A DNA stretch of 64,000 nucleotides from Arthrobacter sp. PAMC25284 (GTDB taxonomy: Bacteria > Actinomycetota > Actinomycetes > Actinomycetales > Micrococcaceae): positions 3,224,001-3,288,000 of the forward strand of contig NZ_CP080382.1 in the NCBI RefSeq assembly GCF_019443425.1, in the 5' to 3' direction. The notes beneath the pieces were generated by a model. That model was not told the origin of the DNA. It worked only from the letters and a program-made list of their open reading frames with translations, and made no database searches. A program made the position numbers and the translations under genes. Each line of letters opens with the position of its first letter. Positions within the stretch are counted from its first letter, which is position 1. Positions 51,171-59,531 of the stretch are shown here, in pieces.

Positions 51171-52070
51171 ATGGGCCTGGAGACCATGGCATCGGGAGGA
51201 TCAGTGCACCAGCACCATAACGGACTAAAAACGGTGGCCCTTTTCGGCGTGCTGTGGGCGGTGCTGCTGGGCCTGGGCGCGGTAATCGGCGTTGGGACGC
51301 GCAGCTCCGCACCCATCTGGATCATGGCGCTGATCGGCGTCGGGACCACCGCTTACGGGTACTGGAACAGCGACAAGATCGCGATCCGGGCCATGCAGGC
51401 CTATCCCGTGACCGAGGCTGAGGCGCCGGAGCTGTACCGGATCGTCCGCGAACTGTCGGTCCGGGCCGGCCAGCCGATGCCGGCAATCTATCTCTCGCCC
51501 GCCATGACCCCCAACGCCTTCGCCACCGGCCGGAATCCGAAGAATGCAGCCGTCTGCTGCACAGCGGGCATGCTTCAGCTGCTGGACGGCCGAGAGATCC
51601 GGGGCGTGCTGGGGCACGAACTTATGCACGTGTACAACCGCGACATCCTGACCGCTTCCGTCGCAGCCGCCGTCGCCGGTGTGATCACCTCGGCAGGACA
51701 GTTTATGTTGTTCTTCGGCGGCGGTCGGCGCAACTCGAACCCGCTGGCGATGATCGCCATGGCGCTGCTGGCACCGTTTGCGGCATCGCTGATCCAGATG
51801 GCCATCTCACGGACCAGGGAGTACGACGCCGACGAGGACGGTTCCACGCTCACCGGCGACCCGCTGGGGCTCGCCTCCGCCCTGCGCAAGATCGAGCAGG
51901 GAGTGCAGCTCGCACCGCTGCCACAGGAGCAGAAACTGGTCAACGCCTCACACCTGATGATCGCCAACCCGTTCCGCGGCGGGGCCATGGTGAAAATGTT
52001 TTCCACGCACCCGCCCATGAAAGAACGGATCGGCCGCCTCGAACGGATGGCCGGACGCCCGCTGGGCTGA
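51171..52070 (+). CDS. htpX: M48 family zinc metalloprotease HtpX
   Basis: Membrane protease that degrades misfolded membrane proteins. 299 residues with two N-terminal helices (VALFGVLWAVLLGLGAVIGV, IWIMALIGVGTTAYGYW), the active-site HELMH (149-153) with catalytic Glu150, two further helices and a third zinc ligand Glu in SRTREYDADEDG. ATG 51171 is preceded by GGAGGCTGAGG; the conserved core could also begin at GTG 51204. A TAAACT box at 51153-51158 may be the -10. Confidence 0.92.
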   Translation: MGLETMASGGSVHQHHNGLKTVALFGVLWAVLLGLGAVIGVGTRSSAPIWIMALIGVGTTAYGYWNSDKIAIRAMQAYPVTEAEAPELYRIVRELSVRAGQPMPAIYLSPAMTPNAFATGRNPKNAAVCCTAGMLQLLDGREIRGVLGHELMHVYNRDILTASVAAAVAGVITSAGQFMLFFGGGRRNSNPLAMIAMALLAPFAASLIQMAISRTREYDADEDGSTLTGDPLGLASALRKIEQGVQLAPLPQEQKLVNASHLMIANPFRGGAMVKMFSTHPPMKERIGRLERMAGRPLG

Positions 52071-52101
52071 AACCGCACCAGCCGGGCGGCCATCCCGGCC
52101 A

Positions 52102-52605
52102 CTAGTCGTCTGGCTGGTCCAGAGTACGGGCGTAGCAGACCGAGAGCGCCTCGCCGCGGTACGGCCCGTAGTTCGGGATCAGCCGGTAGCCTTCGCGCTC
52201 GTAGAATCGGATGGCGTCCGGTTGCGCCTCGCCGGTTTCAAGCCGGAGCTCGCTTAGCCCTCTGCTCAGGGCCTCCGCCTCGAGTGCGCGCAGCACGGCC
52301 GCCGCAGCTCCACTGCCGCGGCTGGCCGGCAGCACGTACATCCGCTTGATCTCAGCGGACGCGTCATCCAGGAGTCGCAAGGCACCGCAGCCCACGGCGG
52401 CCCCGGAGCCGTCCCGGGCGACCACAAATACGGCGATGTCTGCCGCCGTCGGGGGCAAACCCGGCTCGTGGTCGCCACTGCCGTAGCGGGCGTCGAGTTC
52501 CGCACGCTGCGCACGGCGCAACTCCTCGCCGTCAGGCGTGTCCCACGGCACGGAGCCCACGGTAAATACCCCAGCCACGCTGCACGTTGGCCGCACGGTG
52601 CCCAC
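52102..52605 (-). CDS. GNAT-family N-acetyltransferase
   Basis: 167 residues. FVVARDGSGAAVGCGALRLL, AEIKRMYVLPASRGSGAAAAVLRALEAEALSRG (acetyl-CoA loop, here RGSGAA) and LRLETGEAQPDAIRFYEREGYRLIPNYGPY are the GNAT signature. Substrate unknown. The first 17 or so residues look non-conserved, so the true start may be a later GTG. Neighbour yajQ starts beyond it on the same strand, but the two are separate units or very loosely coupled. Confidence 0.82.
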   Translation of the reverse strand: MGTVRPTCSVAGVFTVGSVPWDTPDGEELRRAQRAELDARYGSGDHEPGLPPTAADIAVFVVARDGSGAAVGCGALRLLDDASAEIKRMYVLPASRGSGAAAAVLRALEAEALSRGLSELRLETGEAQPDAIRFYEREGYRLIPNYGPYRGEALSVCYARTLDQPDD

Positions 52606-52607
52606 GG

Positions 52608-53099
52608 CTAGCTGCGGAAGTTCACGAACTGCAGGTCGGCTTCGTCGAAGCCCTTCAGCAGCGTCATCGTTTCCTGCAGGTCATCACGGGACTTGGACGT
52701 CACCCGCAGTTCGTCGCCCTGAATCTGGGATTTGACGGACTTGGGGGCCTCGTCCCGGATGAGCTTGTTGATTTTCTTGGCGAGGTCCTGGGCGATGCCC
52801 TCTTTGATGGTGGCCTCCAGCCGGAATTCCTTGCCGGAAGCGTACGGCTCGCCCGTATCGAGTGACTTCAACGAGATGCCACGGCGGATCAGCTTGGACT
52901 GCAGGACGTCCAGAACGGCGAGAACACGCTCCTCGGAATTGGCCTTCATCAGGATCTTCTCGCCGCTGAAGTCAACCTCGGCGCCGACGCCCTTGAAGTC
53001 ATAACGCTGGACCAGTTCCTTCTGCGCCTGGTTCAGTGCGTTCGCGACCTCCTGCTTGTCTACCTTGCTGACGACGTCGAACGTGGATTCGCCTGCCAT
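52608..53099 (-). CDS. YajQ-family nucleotide-binding protein
   Basis: 163 residues of the small, conserved YajQ family: FDVVSKVDKQEVANALNQAQKELVQRYDFKG at the N-terminus, ILMKANSEERVLAVLDVLQSKLIRRGI, and SVKSQIQGDELRVTSKSRDDLQ near the C-terminus. Some members bind cyclic di-GMP, others bind RNA or have unknown roles. Start ATG at 53097-53099. A cyclic di-GMP phosphodiesterase domain protein is encoded about 1 kb away, which could be coincidence. Confidence 0.92.
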   Translation of the reverse strand: MAGESTFDVVSKVDKQEVANALNQAQKELVQRYDFKGVGAEVDFSGEKILMKANSEERVLAVLDVLQSKLIRRGISLKSLDTGEPYASGKEFRLEATIKEGIAQDLAKKINKLIRDEAPKSVKSQIQGDELRVTSKSRDDLQETMTLLKGFDEADLQFVNFRS

Positions 53100-53296
53100 G
53101 ACTGTCCTCCTGATGATTAGTGGGGGCCTTCTAAACGGCCGTGATGTCTGCCATCCAGCCTAGTACGGATGCTCCGGAAGTGAAGGCCGCACGGGAGTCC
53201 CGATTCACAGGTCGCGCAAAGGCAGGCCAAGGTGGAAACGAAGCTTGGCCGGTCAGGATTGCAGAAGTCGGAAGAGTCGCCCGAAAGGTACAGCAC

Positions 53297-53551
53297 ATGA
53301 GTAAAAAAGCCATCCGTTACGTCACCCGTTCCACTGCCGCAGCCGCCGGCGGCATCGCCGCGGTGGCGACCTCCATGGCCGCGGCCGCGCTGGCTGCCTC
53401 CATCATTCTGAGCCCGGCAGCTGACGCCTCGGTCCGCATGGTCGGTGTCCACGCGGATCTGGCCCGCGCAGTGCAACTGAACGAGGTCACGGAAGAGCAG
53501 GCTGCCCGGTTTGAAGCGAGGATTGCCGGCAGCATCATCGGAGAAGCCTGA
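53297..53551 (+). CDS. Small hypothetical exported or membrane protein
   Basis: 84 residues. A short basic N-terminus (MSKKAIRYVTRSTAAAAG) precedes an Ala-rich hydrophobic segment to about residue 40 (AAVATSMAAAALAASIILSPAADA), resembling a signal peptide or anchor; the rest is hydrophilic (VHADLARAVQLNEVTEEQAARFEARI). No family recognised. ATG 53297 follows GAAAGG. The 197 bases upstream show no gene. Confidence 0.5.
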   Translation: MSKKAIRYVTRSTAAAAGGIAAVATSMAAAALAASIILSPAADASVRMVGVHADLARAVQLNEVTEEQAARFEARIAGSIIGEA

Positions 53552-53701
53552 AATTCCGGGGTTTCTGAGCCCCTGAAGCGCCGATTCGATTCTTCGGCCG
53601 AAGTTCTGTAAAGTTGTCTTGCCCGCGGTTACTGGAAGCGGAACAGGCCGAAAATGTCCGTTCCGAACACAGAGGCCGCGAGTGATCTTCTTTTGAAGTT
53701 C

Positions 53702-53786
53702 GGCAGATTACCCGAGCGGCCAAAGGGGGCTGACTGTAAATCAGCTGGCAACGCCTACGGGGGTTCGAATCCCTCATCTGCCACCA
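53702..53786 (+). tRNA. tRNA-Tyr (anticodon GTA)
   Basis: Acceptor stem GGCAGAT (53702-53708) pairs with ATCTGCC (53776-53782); the gene encodes the 3' CCA. Anticodon GTA is at 53736-53738 in CTGTAAA, and GGTTCGAATCC forms the T loop. A long variable arm marks a class II tRNA, as expected for bacterial tRNA-Tyr. Confidence 0.95.
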
Positions 53787-53790
53787 CGGG

Positions 53791-53823
53791 AAAACCCCGG
53801 AACCATTGGTTCCGGGGTTTTTC
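53791..53823 (+). terminator. Terminator after tRNA-Tyr
   Basis: AAAACCCCGGAACCA then TGGTTCCGGGGTTTT forms a near-perfect stem with a tiny loop and a T run, five bases after the tRNA. The 185 bases that follow, to 54008, contain a GTTCA-CGT-TGAAC dyad (53956-53968) and a TATGGT box (53944) but no gene. Confidence 0.9.
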
Positions 53824-54008
53824 TTTGACATTTTCGACCGGTCATAGAGACCGGGACCGGGGCCGCGGACGGGCGCTTCGCCTTCGGAGTCGGCTGCCGT
53901 GGCCGGGTGCGCGTGGCGTCCGGGCGCCGTGGAGCCTGGGGAGTATGGTTGGGCCGTTCACGTTGAACGTCGGCTGTGGGGAGCTGGTAACAGGTAGAAG
54001 GAGCGCTC

Positions 54009-54182
54009 TTGAAATCGTTCGCATGCGGAGATGTCGTACCCGGTTGTGAAGCCCGCTGGGTCTGCAGCACCGAAGATGAACTGCTGGCCAGTGTCGGGAC
54101 GCATGCCGCCTCCGCCCATGGCCTCACCGAGGTGTCACCGGAACTGGTGGACTCGGTCCGCCGCGCCATCGTTACGGTTTGA
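54009..54182 (+). CDS. DUF1059 small protein
   Basis: 57 residues from TTG 54009, with an AGAAGGAG ribosome-binding site 4-11 bases upstream. The translation LKSFACGDVVPGCEARWVCS then EDELLASVGTHAASAHGLTEV and VDSVRRAIVTV matches DUF1059, a small family with the CGD-PGC cysteine pair and a conserved HA..AHG. Function unknown. The stop overlaps the start of the EAL gene (TTGA), so the two are translationally coupled. Confidence 0.8.
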   Translation: MKSFACGDVVPGCEARWVCSTEDELLASVGTHAASAHGLTEVSPELVDSVRRAIVTV

Positions 54183-55324
54183 TACCCACGGCAGGCGGTC
54201 CGCATCCCGAACCCGGGGCATCAGCCGCTCCGGATTGGGAGGCCCAGCTGGCGGCCGCCTGCCGCGGCGAAGGCCTTGCCGCGGCTTACCAGCCGATCGT
54301 TGACACGGCCCGCGGTACGGTGGTCGGCTTCGAGGCGCTCGCCCGTTTCCCAGGTTATGCCGAGAAGAATCCGGAAACCTGGTTCGCCACGGCCAGGACT
54401 TATGGCAAGTCCGAGCAGCTGGAGGCTGCCGCGCTGCGGACTGCGCTCGCGGAGCGGCCCAACCTGCCGGTCAACAGCTTCATGACGCTCAACGTGTCCC
54501 CGGACCTGCTGGCCACGGAGAGCATTCGCGAGGTGTGGCGCAACGCCGGGAACCTCGGCGGGCTCGTCATTGAGCTGACTGAGCAGGCGCCCATCGAGTC
54601 CTACGTGGAGCTGGAACCGGACCTCAACCAACTTCGCGCCGCAGGGGCGATGATCGCCGTCGACGACGCCGGAGCCGGCTACGCCGGGCTGCGGCATCTT
54701 CTCACTCTGCGGCCGGCCCTGATCAAGATCGACCGCGCGCTGGTCCAGGACGTGGACCGGGACGAAGCCAAACGCGCGTTGATCAGCATGATGGGCACGT
54801 TCGCCAGCCGGGTCGACGCCTGGATCCTCGCCGAGGGTGTCGAACGCGTCGAAGAGCTGGATGCCCTCGTGTCCCTGGGAGTGCCACTGGTGCAGGGGTA
54901 TTGCCTGGCCCGGCCCGGACCGCCGTGGGCCACCCTGGACTTCGACCTTGCCCATCGCCTTGCCTCGAAGCAGCCTGTCACCCATAAAACCGTCCTCCGG
55001 GACGTCGTGGAAGCCGCCACCACAGTCACCAGCCTGGACCTGGCCGTGCAGGCGTTCCAGAATCCGGGGCTGGAGTACGCGGTGCTGATTGGCGACCATC
55101 TGCGCCCGGTTTCGCTGCTCAGCCACGATGCGGCGGCCTTGGGCATCGTGGATCCGGGAATGCGGGCGAACCTCGATACGCCGCTGGCGGAAGCGCTGGC
55201 CCGCGCCATGACGCGGGAGAAGGCCAGCCGCTTCGAACCCTTGCTGGTTACCGACAACGCGGGCCGGTTCTCCGGCGTCGCCCGTCTGGAACGGATCATC
55301 ACCGCGATCACGGCGGACGGATAG
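54179..55324 (+). CDS. EAL-domain cyclic di-GMP phosphodiesterase
   Basis: 381 residues. The EAL domain (about 20-260) keeps the catalytic set by eye: Glu52 in GFEALARF, Asn in LNVSPDLL, Glu in IELTEQ, the DDAGAGYAGL loop, Lys and Asp in IKIDRALV, Glu in AEGVER and Gln in VQGYCLA, so it is predicted active. The C-terminal 110 residues form a CBS-like or unassigned ligand domain (LDLAVQAFQNPGLEYAVLIGDHLRPVSLL). TTG start overlapping the DUF1059 stop. No GGDEF domain is attached. Confidence 0.88.
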   Translation: MIPTAGGPHPEPGASAAPDWEAQLAAACRGEGLAAAYQPIVDTARGTVVGFEALARFPGYAEKNPETWFATARTYGKSEQLEAAALRTALAERPNLPVNSFMTLNVSPDLLATESIREVWRNAGNLGGLVIELTEQAPIESYVELEPDLNQLRAAGAMIAVDDAGAGYAGLRHLLTLRPALIKIDRALVQDVDRDEAKRALISMMGTFASRVDAWILAEGVERVEELDALVSLGVPLVQGYCLARPGPPWATLDFDLAHRLASKQPVTHKTVLRDVVEAATTVTSLDLAVQAFQNPGLEYAVLIGDHLRPVSLLSHDAAALGIVDPGMRANLDTPLAEALARAMTREKASRFEPLLVTDNAGRFSGVARLERIITAITADG

Positions 55325-55332
55325 CTCCGGCC

Positions 55333-55770
55333 TCAGCCGTCCAGGAGCCGTACGGTGGCGGAATCGGGCCGGCCGTCGAAGAAGCCCGCCAGGACGTCGC
55401 TGAACGCCGGCTCGTCCGGGTCCGCCCGATGGAAGAGTGTCATGGACGAATGCAACTTGAGCGCGTCGATGCCGCCGAAGATTTGCTCCGGCGCGTACCC
55501 GGTGTGCCCGGCCACGATGCCGGCGCATTCAACCAGCCGCGGGCCCAGCACCGGGTGCCGCAGGTAGGCCCGTGCCTCGGCCAGGGAAGCGATGGCAAAA
55601 CGCCGTGACGTGGCGCTGTGCCCCAGCCCGGCGACCTGCGGGAAGATGAACCACATCCAGTGGCCGCGTTTCGATCCGGCACGGAGTTCTTCGATGGCCC
55701 GCAGGTAGGTACCGCCGGAATCCTGGGCGGTCTCGAACCGGTCAAGCCCGTAGCCTGTGCCGTTCATCAT
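55333..55770 (-). CDS. DUF1810 protein
   Basis: 145 residues. YGLDRFETAQDSGGTYLRAIEELRAGSKRGHWMWFIFPQVAGLGHSATSRRFAIASLAEARAYLRHPVLGPRL is the family hallmark, and IFGGIDALKLHSSMTLFHRADP completes it. DUF1810 proteins are related to calpastatin-domain-annotated proteins of unknown function. Convergent with the EAL gene, only 8 bases apart. Confidence 0.9.
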   Translation of the reverse strand: MMNGTGYGLDRFETAQDSGGTYLRAIEELRAGSKRGHWMWFIFPQVAGLGHSATSRRFAIASLAEARAYLRHPVLGPRLVECAGIVAGHTGYAPEQIFGGIDALKLHSSMTLFHRADPDEPAFSDVLAGFFDGRPDSATVRLLDG

Positions 55771-55931
55771 CCGTCAATGCTATTGCGGCGGGCCGGGCGA
55801 GTGAAGTGATATCTCCGGCTGGACGTCCCGGCGCCTCCGGCAGTGCCGGGTCCCGTTTCAGGCCTCTTCACGGGCCTGAAACGTCCCTGCGTTGACCTTT
55901 CGCAGCGGCGGTCCTCAGCTATGGTGTCCGG

Positions 55932-56483
55932 GTGATCATCAGCGAAGGACCGTGGACATCGCCGGCGGCACACGCCGTCGGATTCGAACTCGTGCGACTG
56001 CCTTTGCCGGTACTGGCGGCGCTCGCCGACGGCAACCTGGACGCGGCACGTGCGGCAACCCCACTCGGGCTCACGCCGTACCTTGTCAGTGCCGAGTGCG
56101 TCGGCGTCTGGCGCATCCGAAGGGACCAGATTGCCAGCAGCCCGGACGACGCGGCGTGGGTGACTCGGCTGGTTCTCGAGCGGGCATCCGGCCGGGTGGT
56201 GGGCCGTGCCGGGTACCACGGACCGCCGGACGGGAACGGGATGGTCGAAGTCGGCTATTCGATCGACCCCGCCCAGCGCCGCCGGGGATACGCCCGCGGT
56301 TCCCTCGTGATCCTGCTGGACGTGGCGAAGGCCCACCCGGATGTCAGGATCGTTCGAGCGACAGTGAGCCCGGGCAACCTGCCCTCCCGAGCGCTCCTGG
56401 ACCAGTACGGATTCCAGCCCGTGGGCGAACAGTGGGATGACGAGGACGGTCTGGAAATCATCCTCGAATTGCCGTGCCCGTGA
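55932..56483 (+). CDS. GNAT-family N-acetyltransferase (RimJ-like)
   Basis: 183 residues. LVLERASGRVVGRAGYHGPPDGNGMVEVGYSIDPAQRRRGYARGSLVILLD contains the strand pattern and acetyl-CoA loop RRRGYA of GNAT enzymes, and ATVSPGNLPSRALLDQYGFQPVGEQWDDEDG the C-terminal part. It resembles ribosomal-protein or aminoglycoside-type acetyltransferases but no substrate can be given. GTG 55932 opens VIISEGPWTSPAAH. Convergent with another GNAT gene. Confidence 0.82.
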   Translation: MIISEGPWTSPAAHAVGFELVRLPLPVLAALADGNLDAARAATPLGLTPYLVSAECVGVWRIRRDQIASSPDDAAWVTRLVLERASGRVVGRAGYHGPPDGNGMVEVGYSIDPAQRRRGYARGSLVILLDVAKAHPDVRIVRATVSPGNLPSRALLDQYGFQPVGEQWDDEDGLEIILELPCP

Positions 56484-56495
56484 TCCTCGCCCGCA

Positions 56496-56508
56496 GACCC
56501 CGCGTTGC
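56496..56508. repeat. Single arm of family A palindrome
   Basis: GACCCCGCGTTGC matches the right outer arm of family A copies. It sits between two convergent acetyltransferase genes (ending 56483 and 56543), the same setting as the full copies, but the left arm is lost. Confidence 0.55.
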
Positions 56509-56542
56509 TCTTGGCCGCGGCGGCCCCGGGGGCTGTCGTCGG

Positions 56543-57031
56543 CTACCGCACTAGCCGCACGGTCCGGACCGGCACGCTGGCGAGCTCTGCAGTCGACCGG
56601 GTCCCGTCCGCAGTGAAACCGTGCTTCCGGTAGAAGGCGGACGCCCGGGGGTTGTTCTCCGCGATCCACAGGTAAGCCCCACTGCCGCCGACCGCGGCCT
56701 CCAGGAGCAGCTGGCCGGCGCCGGTTCCATAGTGGCTGGCGAGTACATAGATTCCCATAAGCTCCAGCGGCCGGGGACCGTCAGGGTCCCGCCCGGCACC
56801 TGAGGAGGCCCATCCGACCACCACCTCCGCATCGCACGCGACCCATACGCTGGTCGCCGCCGCGGCGAGGATGCCCCGCCATCTGCGCTGCCGTGCATCC
56901 AGTTCCAGCCCGGCCAGGGTTTCAGCAGGCAGCAGGTGGGCGTAGCTCTCCCGCCATGCCTGCAGATGGACCCGGGCAATAGCGGCGGCATCCCCAATGC
57001 CGGCCGGGCGGACGATGAGTTCATGCGTCAT
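56543..57031 (-). CDS. GNAT-family N-acetyltransferase
   Basis: 162 residues. AAAIARVHLQAWRESYAHLLPAETLAGL near the N-terminus, RPLELMGIYVLASHYGTGAGQLLLEAAVGG (acetyl-CoA loop HYGTGA) and YLWIAENNPRASAFYRKHGFTADGT are typical of GNAT proteins of the PhnO/RimI-like group. Substrate unknown. Divergent from the thioesterase-like gene. Confidence 0.85.
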   Translation of the reverse strand: MTHELIVRPAGIGDAAAIARVHLQAWRESYAHLLPAETLAGLELDARQRRWRGILAAAATSVWVACDAEVVVGWASSGAGRDPDGPRPLELMGIYVLASHYGTGAGQLLLEAAVGGSGAYLWIAENNPRASAFYRKHGFTADGTRSTAELASVPVRTVRLVR

Positions 57032-57084
57032 CCCATCAGGCTATTCCAGTGGAATTCTTGGCGTCGTTGTTACTGGCGGGTAAC

Positions 57085-57639
57085 ATGATTTTCATGCATC
57101 TGCTGCTGCGCACCCTTGTCCTGCTGTTCACGGCCTCCCGACGGCCACCGCTGAGTATCTGGGATACCTCCTCGCTGCCGCTGCGGGTCCTGCCGACGGA
57201 CATCGATATCGCGATGCATGTTAACAACGGCATGTACTTCTCGCTCATGGATCTTGGCCGTTTCGATCTCATGGCGCGCAGCGGCACCTGGAAGGCCATG
57301 CGCCGCCGCGATTGGAGCCCTGTGGCCGCAGGGGAGACCATCGCCTTCCGCCGCTCCCTGCAGCTATGGCAGCGGTACACCATCGAAACGAAGATCATCG
57401 GCCTCGATGAGAAGGCCATCTATTTCGAGCAGCGCATGGTGGTCGACGGCGAGATTTACGCCCGTGCCCACATCGCTACCCGGCTGGTCAGCAAGGGAAA
57501 GCCGGTCAGCCAGGAGGACATCCTGCGCGAATTCGGCCAGCCCCCGGCGGATCTGGAACTGCCCGAATGGATTCACGAATGGCGCGAGACCAACGCTCTG
57601 CCCGGTGCCCGCCGTCCCGCCCCGCACATCTGGGCCTGA
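57085..57639 (+). CDS. Thioesterase-like protein (hot-dog fold, THEM6-like)
   Basis: 184 residues. LPLRVLPTDIDIAMHVNNGMYFSLMDLGRFDLMARSG carries the Asp and HVNNG of the 4-hydroxybenzoyl-CoA thioesterase fold; RRSLQLWQRYTIETKIIGLDEKAIYFEQRMVVDGEIYARAHIATRLV follows. Members close to THEM6 are common in actinobacteria, with acyl-thioesterase activity assumed. A hydrophobic N-terminus (FMHLLLRTLVLLF) could be membrane-associated. Start ATG 57085 or 57094; upstream GTG 57049 is less likely. Confidence 0.82.
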   Translation: MIFMHLLLRTLVLLFTASRRPPLSIWDTSSLPLRVLPTDIDIAMHVNNGMYFSLMDLGRFDLMARSGTWKAMRRRDWSPVAAGETIAFRRSLQLWQRYTIETKIIGLDEKAIYFEQRMVVDGEIYARAHIATRLVSKGKPVSQEDILREFGQPPADLELPEWIHEWRETNALPGARRPAPHIWA

Positions 57640-57672
57640 CCGGCACGCCAAAGTACGACGCCGGCGGCCGCC

Positions 57673-58470
57673 TCAGGTCCCGACGTCGCGCCCGTTCAGC
57701 GCCAGGGCGCTGAGCGCTGCGAGCGCTGCTGCGAGAACCCACAGCCAGCCGGCCGCGGCCCAGTCGGGACCGTCCGTCAGGGGATTGGTGCCGTACGCCC
57801 AGTGATACGGCGAGAGATTCAGCAGCCATTCGACGTCGGGGCTCTGACGGCCCACCGCGTTGAAAACATAGGCCACGACGCCGACGCCGGCACCGCATGC
57901 CAGCCCCACCGTCCTCCGCCCGGAGACGGCCCCGCCCAGCAGTGCCGCCGTGCCGGTGAGCAGGGCGAGTCCGGCGAAGATCACCGAGGCCCCAAAGAGG
58001 TTTCCGACCATGATTCCCAGCCCGGCGGAATCATTCAGCAGCATGATCAGGACAAAGACGAGGGCCGTCAGCAGGACCACCCGCCCGGCGAGGGCCAGAG
58101 TCCGCTCCAGGACCACCTGAATCCTCGTCACGCCGTGCGCCAGGGTCAGTTCGAGCTGCCCGGATTCTTCGTCGCCTCCGACGGCGGCCGCTCCCCAGGC
58201 CACAGATGCGGCGGTCATTAGCGCGAAGCCGATCAACCCAAAGATCGTGGCCTGGGTGTACCCCGGGCCGGACGTGATCTCCTCGTAGTTGAGGGCCTTG
58301 ATCATCCCGGACGGCAGGGCTTTGAGCATTTCCCCCATCTGGGCGCTGCCACCGATCGACGGGTACAGCGGAAGGTAGAGCATGATGGCGGCCGCGAGCC
58401 CCGCCGCCCACCCCAGGGTGGCGCGCCATGAGTCCATGAACGCGCGGGTGAACAGCGGCAGTTTCGTCAT
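57673..58470 (-). CDS. ABC-2 type transporter, permease subunit
   Basis: 265-residue membrane protein with six helices: a first one (WAAGLAAAIMLYLPLYPSIGG), then GYTQATIFGLIGFALMTAASVAWGAAAVGGDEESGQLELTLAHGVTR, a motif typical of multidrug-type ABC-2 permeases (EESGQLELTL), and helices through LALAALSALALNGRDVG. It forms a pair with the ATPase, overlapping it by four bases (ATGA). Export substrate unknown; antibiotic resistance or lipid export is possible. Confidence 0.85.
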   Translation of the reverse strand: MTKLPLFTRAFMDSWRATLGWAAGLAAAIMLYLPLYPSIGGSAQMGEMLKALPSGMIKALNYEEITSGPGYTQATIFGLIGFALMTAASVAWGAAAVGGDEESGQLELTLAHGVTRIQVVLERTLALAGRVVLLTALVFVLIMLLNDSAGLGIMVGNLFGASVIFAGLALLTGTAALLGGAVSGRRTVGLACGAGVGVVAYVFNAVGRQSPDVEWLLNLSPYHWAYGTNPLTDGPDWAAAGWLWVLAAALAALSALALNGRDVGT

Positions 58471-59396
58471 TGTCCGCCTCCGTTGCCGCGGATGGTGCCG
58501 TACAACTCCAGGACGGATTCCTCGAGGTCGGGCTCGGCAAGGACCAGTTCCTTGAGCTCCAGCGTGGCCAGTACCTGGAGCAGCGGCTGGATCGGGCCGG
58601 CCAGGGTCGCCGAGAGTTCGACGTCGTCGCCGGCCGGCAGCACCTCAATGCTGCCGATGCCCCGCACCCGGCCCAGCAGCGCGCCGGCGTCGGAGGCTGA
58701 GATCCTGGCCGCGGTGAACCGCACGTGCCGCACCGCACCCTCGCGCAGACTGTCCACCGATGCGACGGTGATGATCCGGCCGTCGCGGAGGATCGCAACC
58801 TGGTCGGCGGCCTGCTGGATCTCGCTGAGCACATGTGAACTGAGGAAAATGGTCTGCCCATTCGCCTGCCCCTCCCGGACCATGGCGAGGAACTCCTGCT
58901 GGACCAGGGGATCCAGACCGCTCGTCGGCTCGTCCAGGACAAGGAGTTCGGGATCGTGCATAAAGGCCTGGACGAGGCCGAGCTTCTGCCGATTGCCCTT
59001 GGACAACTTGCGCGTGGTGCGGTCCAGGTCAAGACCGAGTCGTTCGGCCAGACCCTCGATCCGGCCGGGCTTGACCGGGCCACTGATGTATTCATAGTGC
59101 GCCAGCAGCTTGCGGCCCGTGATGCGCCCCTCCAGGAACAACTCGCCCGGCAGGTAGCCGATCCGCCGTCGCAGCGCCGGCCCGGCGGTCCGCGGGTCCT
59201 CGCCCAGCAGTTTCGCCGAGCCGGACGTGGGCCGGATGATGTCCAACAGGCACCGCATCAGGGTTGTCTTCCCCGCGCCGTTGGGCCCGATGACGCCGAA
59301 TACCGCCCCCTCCGCAATGCCGAAGCTGACATCGTGCAGGGCTTCGACCCGGCCAAATTTTTTGGTCAGGGATTCGACGGTGACCGCTTGGCTCAT
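58467..59396 (-). CDS. ABC-2 type transporter, ATP-binding subunit
   Basis: 309-residue ATPase. Walker A GPNGAGKTT (38-46), Q-loop region, signature LSKGNRQKLGL, Walker B LLVLDEPTSGLDPLVQ and switch FLSSHVLSEIQQAADQ are intact. A C-terminal DUF4162-type extension (about 215-305) follows, as in drug-efflux ATPases. The first gene of the pair, upstream of the permease on the minus strand. Start ATG 59394-59396. Confidence 0.9.
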   Translation of the reverse strand: MSQAVTVESLTKKFGRVEALHDVSFGIAEGAVFGVIGPNGAGKTTLMRCLLDIIRPTSGSAKLLGEDPRTAGPALRRRIGYLPGELFLEGRITGRKLLAHYEYISGPVKPGRIEGLAERLGLDLDRTTRKLSKGNRQKLGLVQAFMHDPELLVLDEPTSGLDPLVQQEFLAMVREGQANGQTIFLSSHVLSEIQQAADQVAILRDGRIITVASVDSLREGAVRHVRFTAARISASDAGALLGRVRGIGSIEVLPAGDDVELSATLAGPIQPLLQVLATLELKELVLAEPDLEESVLELYGTIRGNGGGQ

Positions 59397-59531
59397 TCCG
59401 GACCCTGGGCTGGATTCATGGTTATGATCCTAGGATGGCCCTACCCGCACGCCTAGGGGCGCAAGGCCCGGCGGGTGTGCCCAGAGCGAAAAGCGCGGGA
59501 CATCGGCAAGCCCCTCACGTACCGTTAACGG

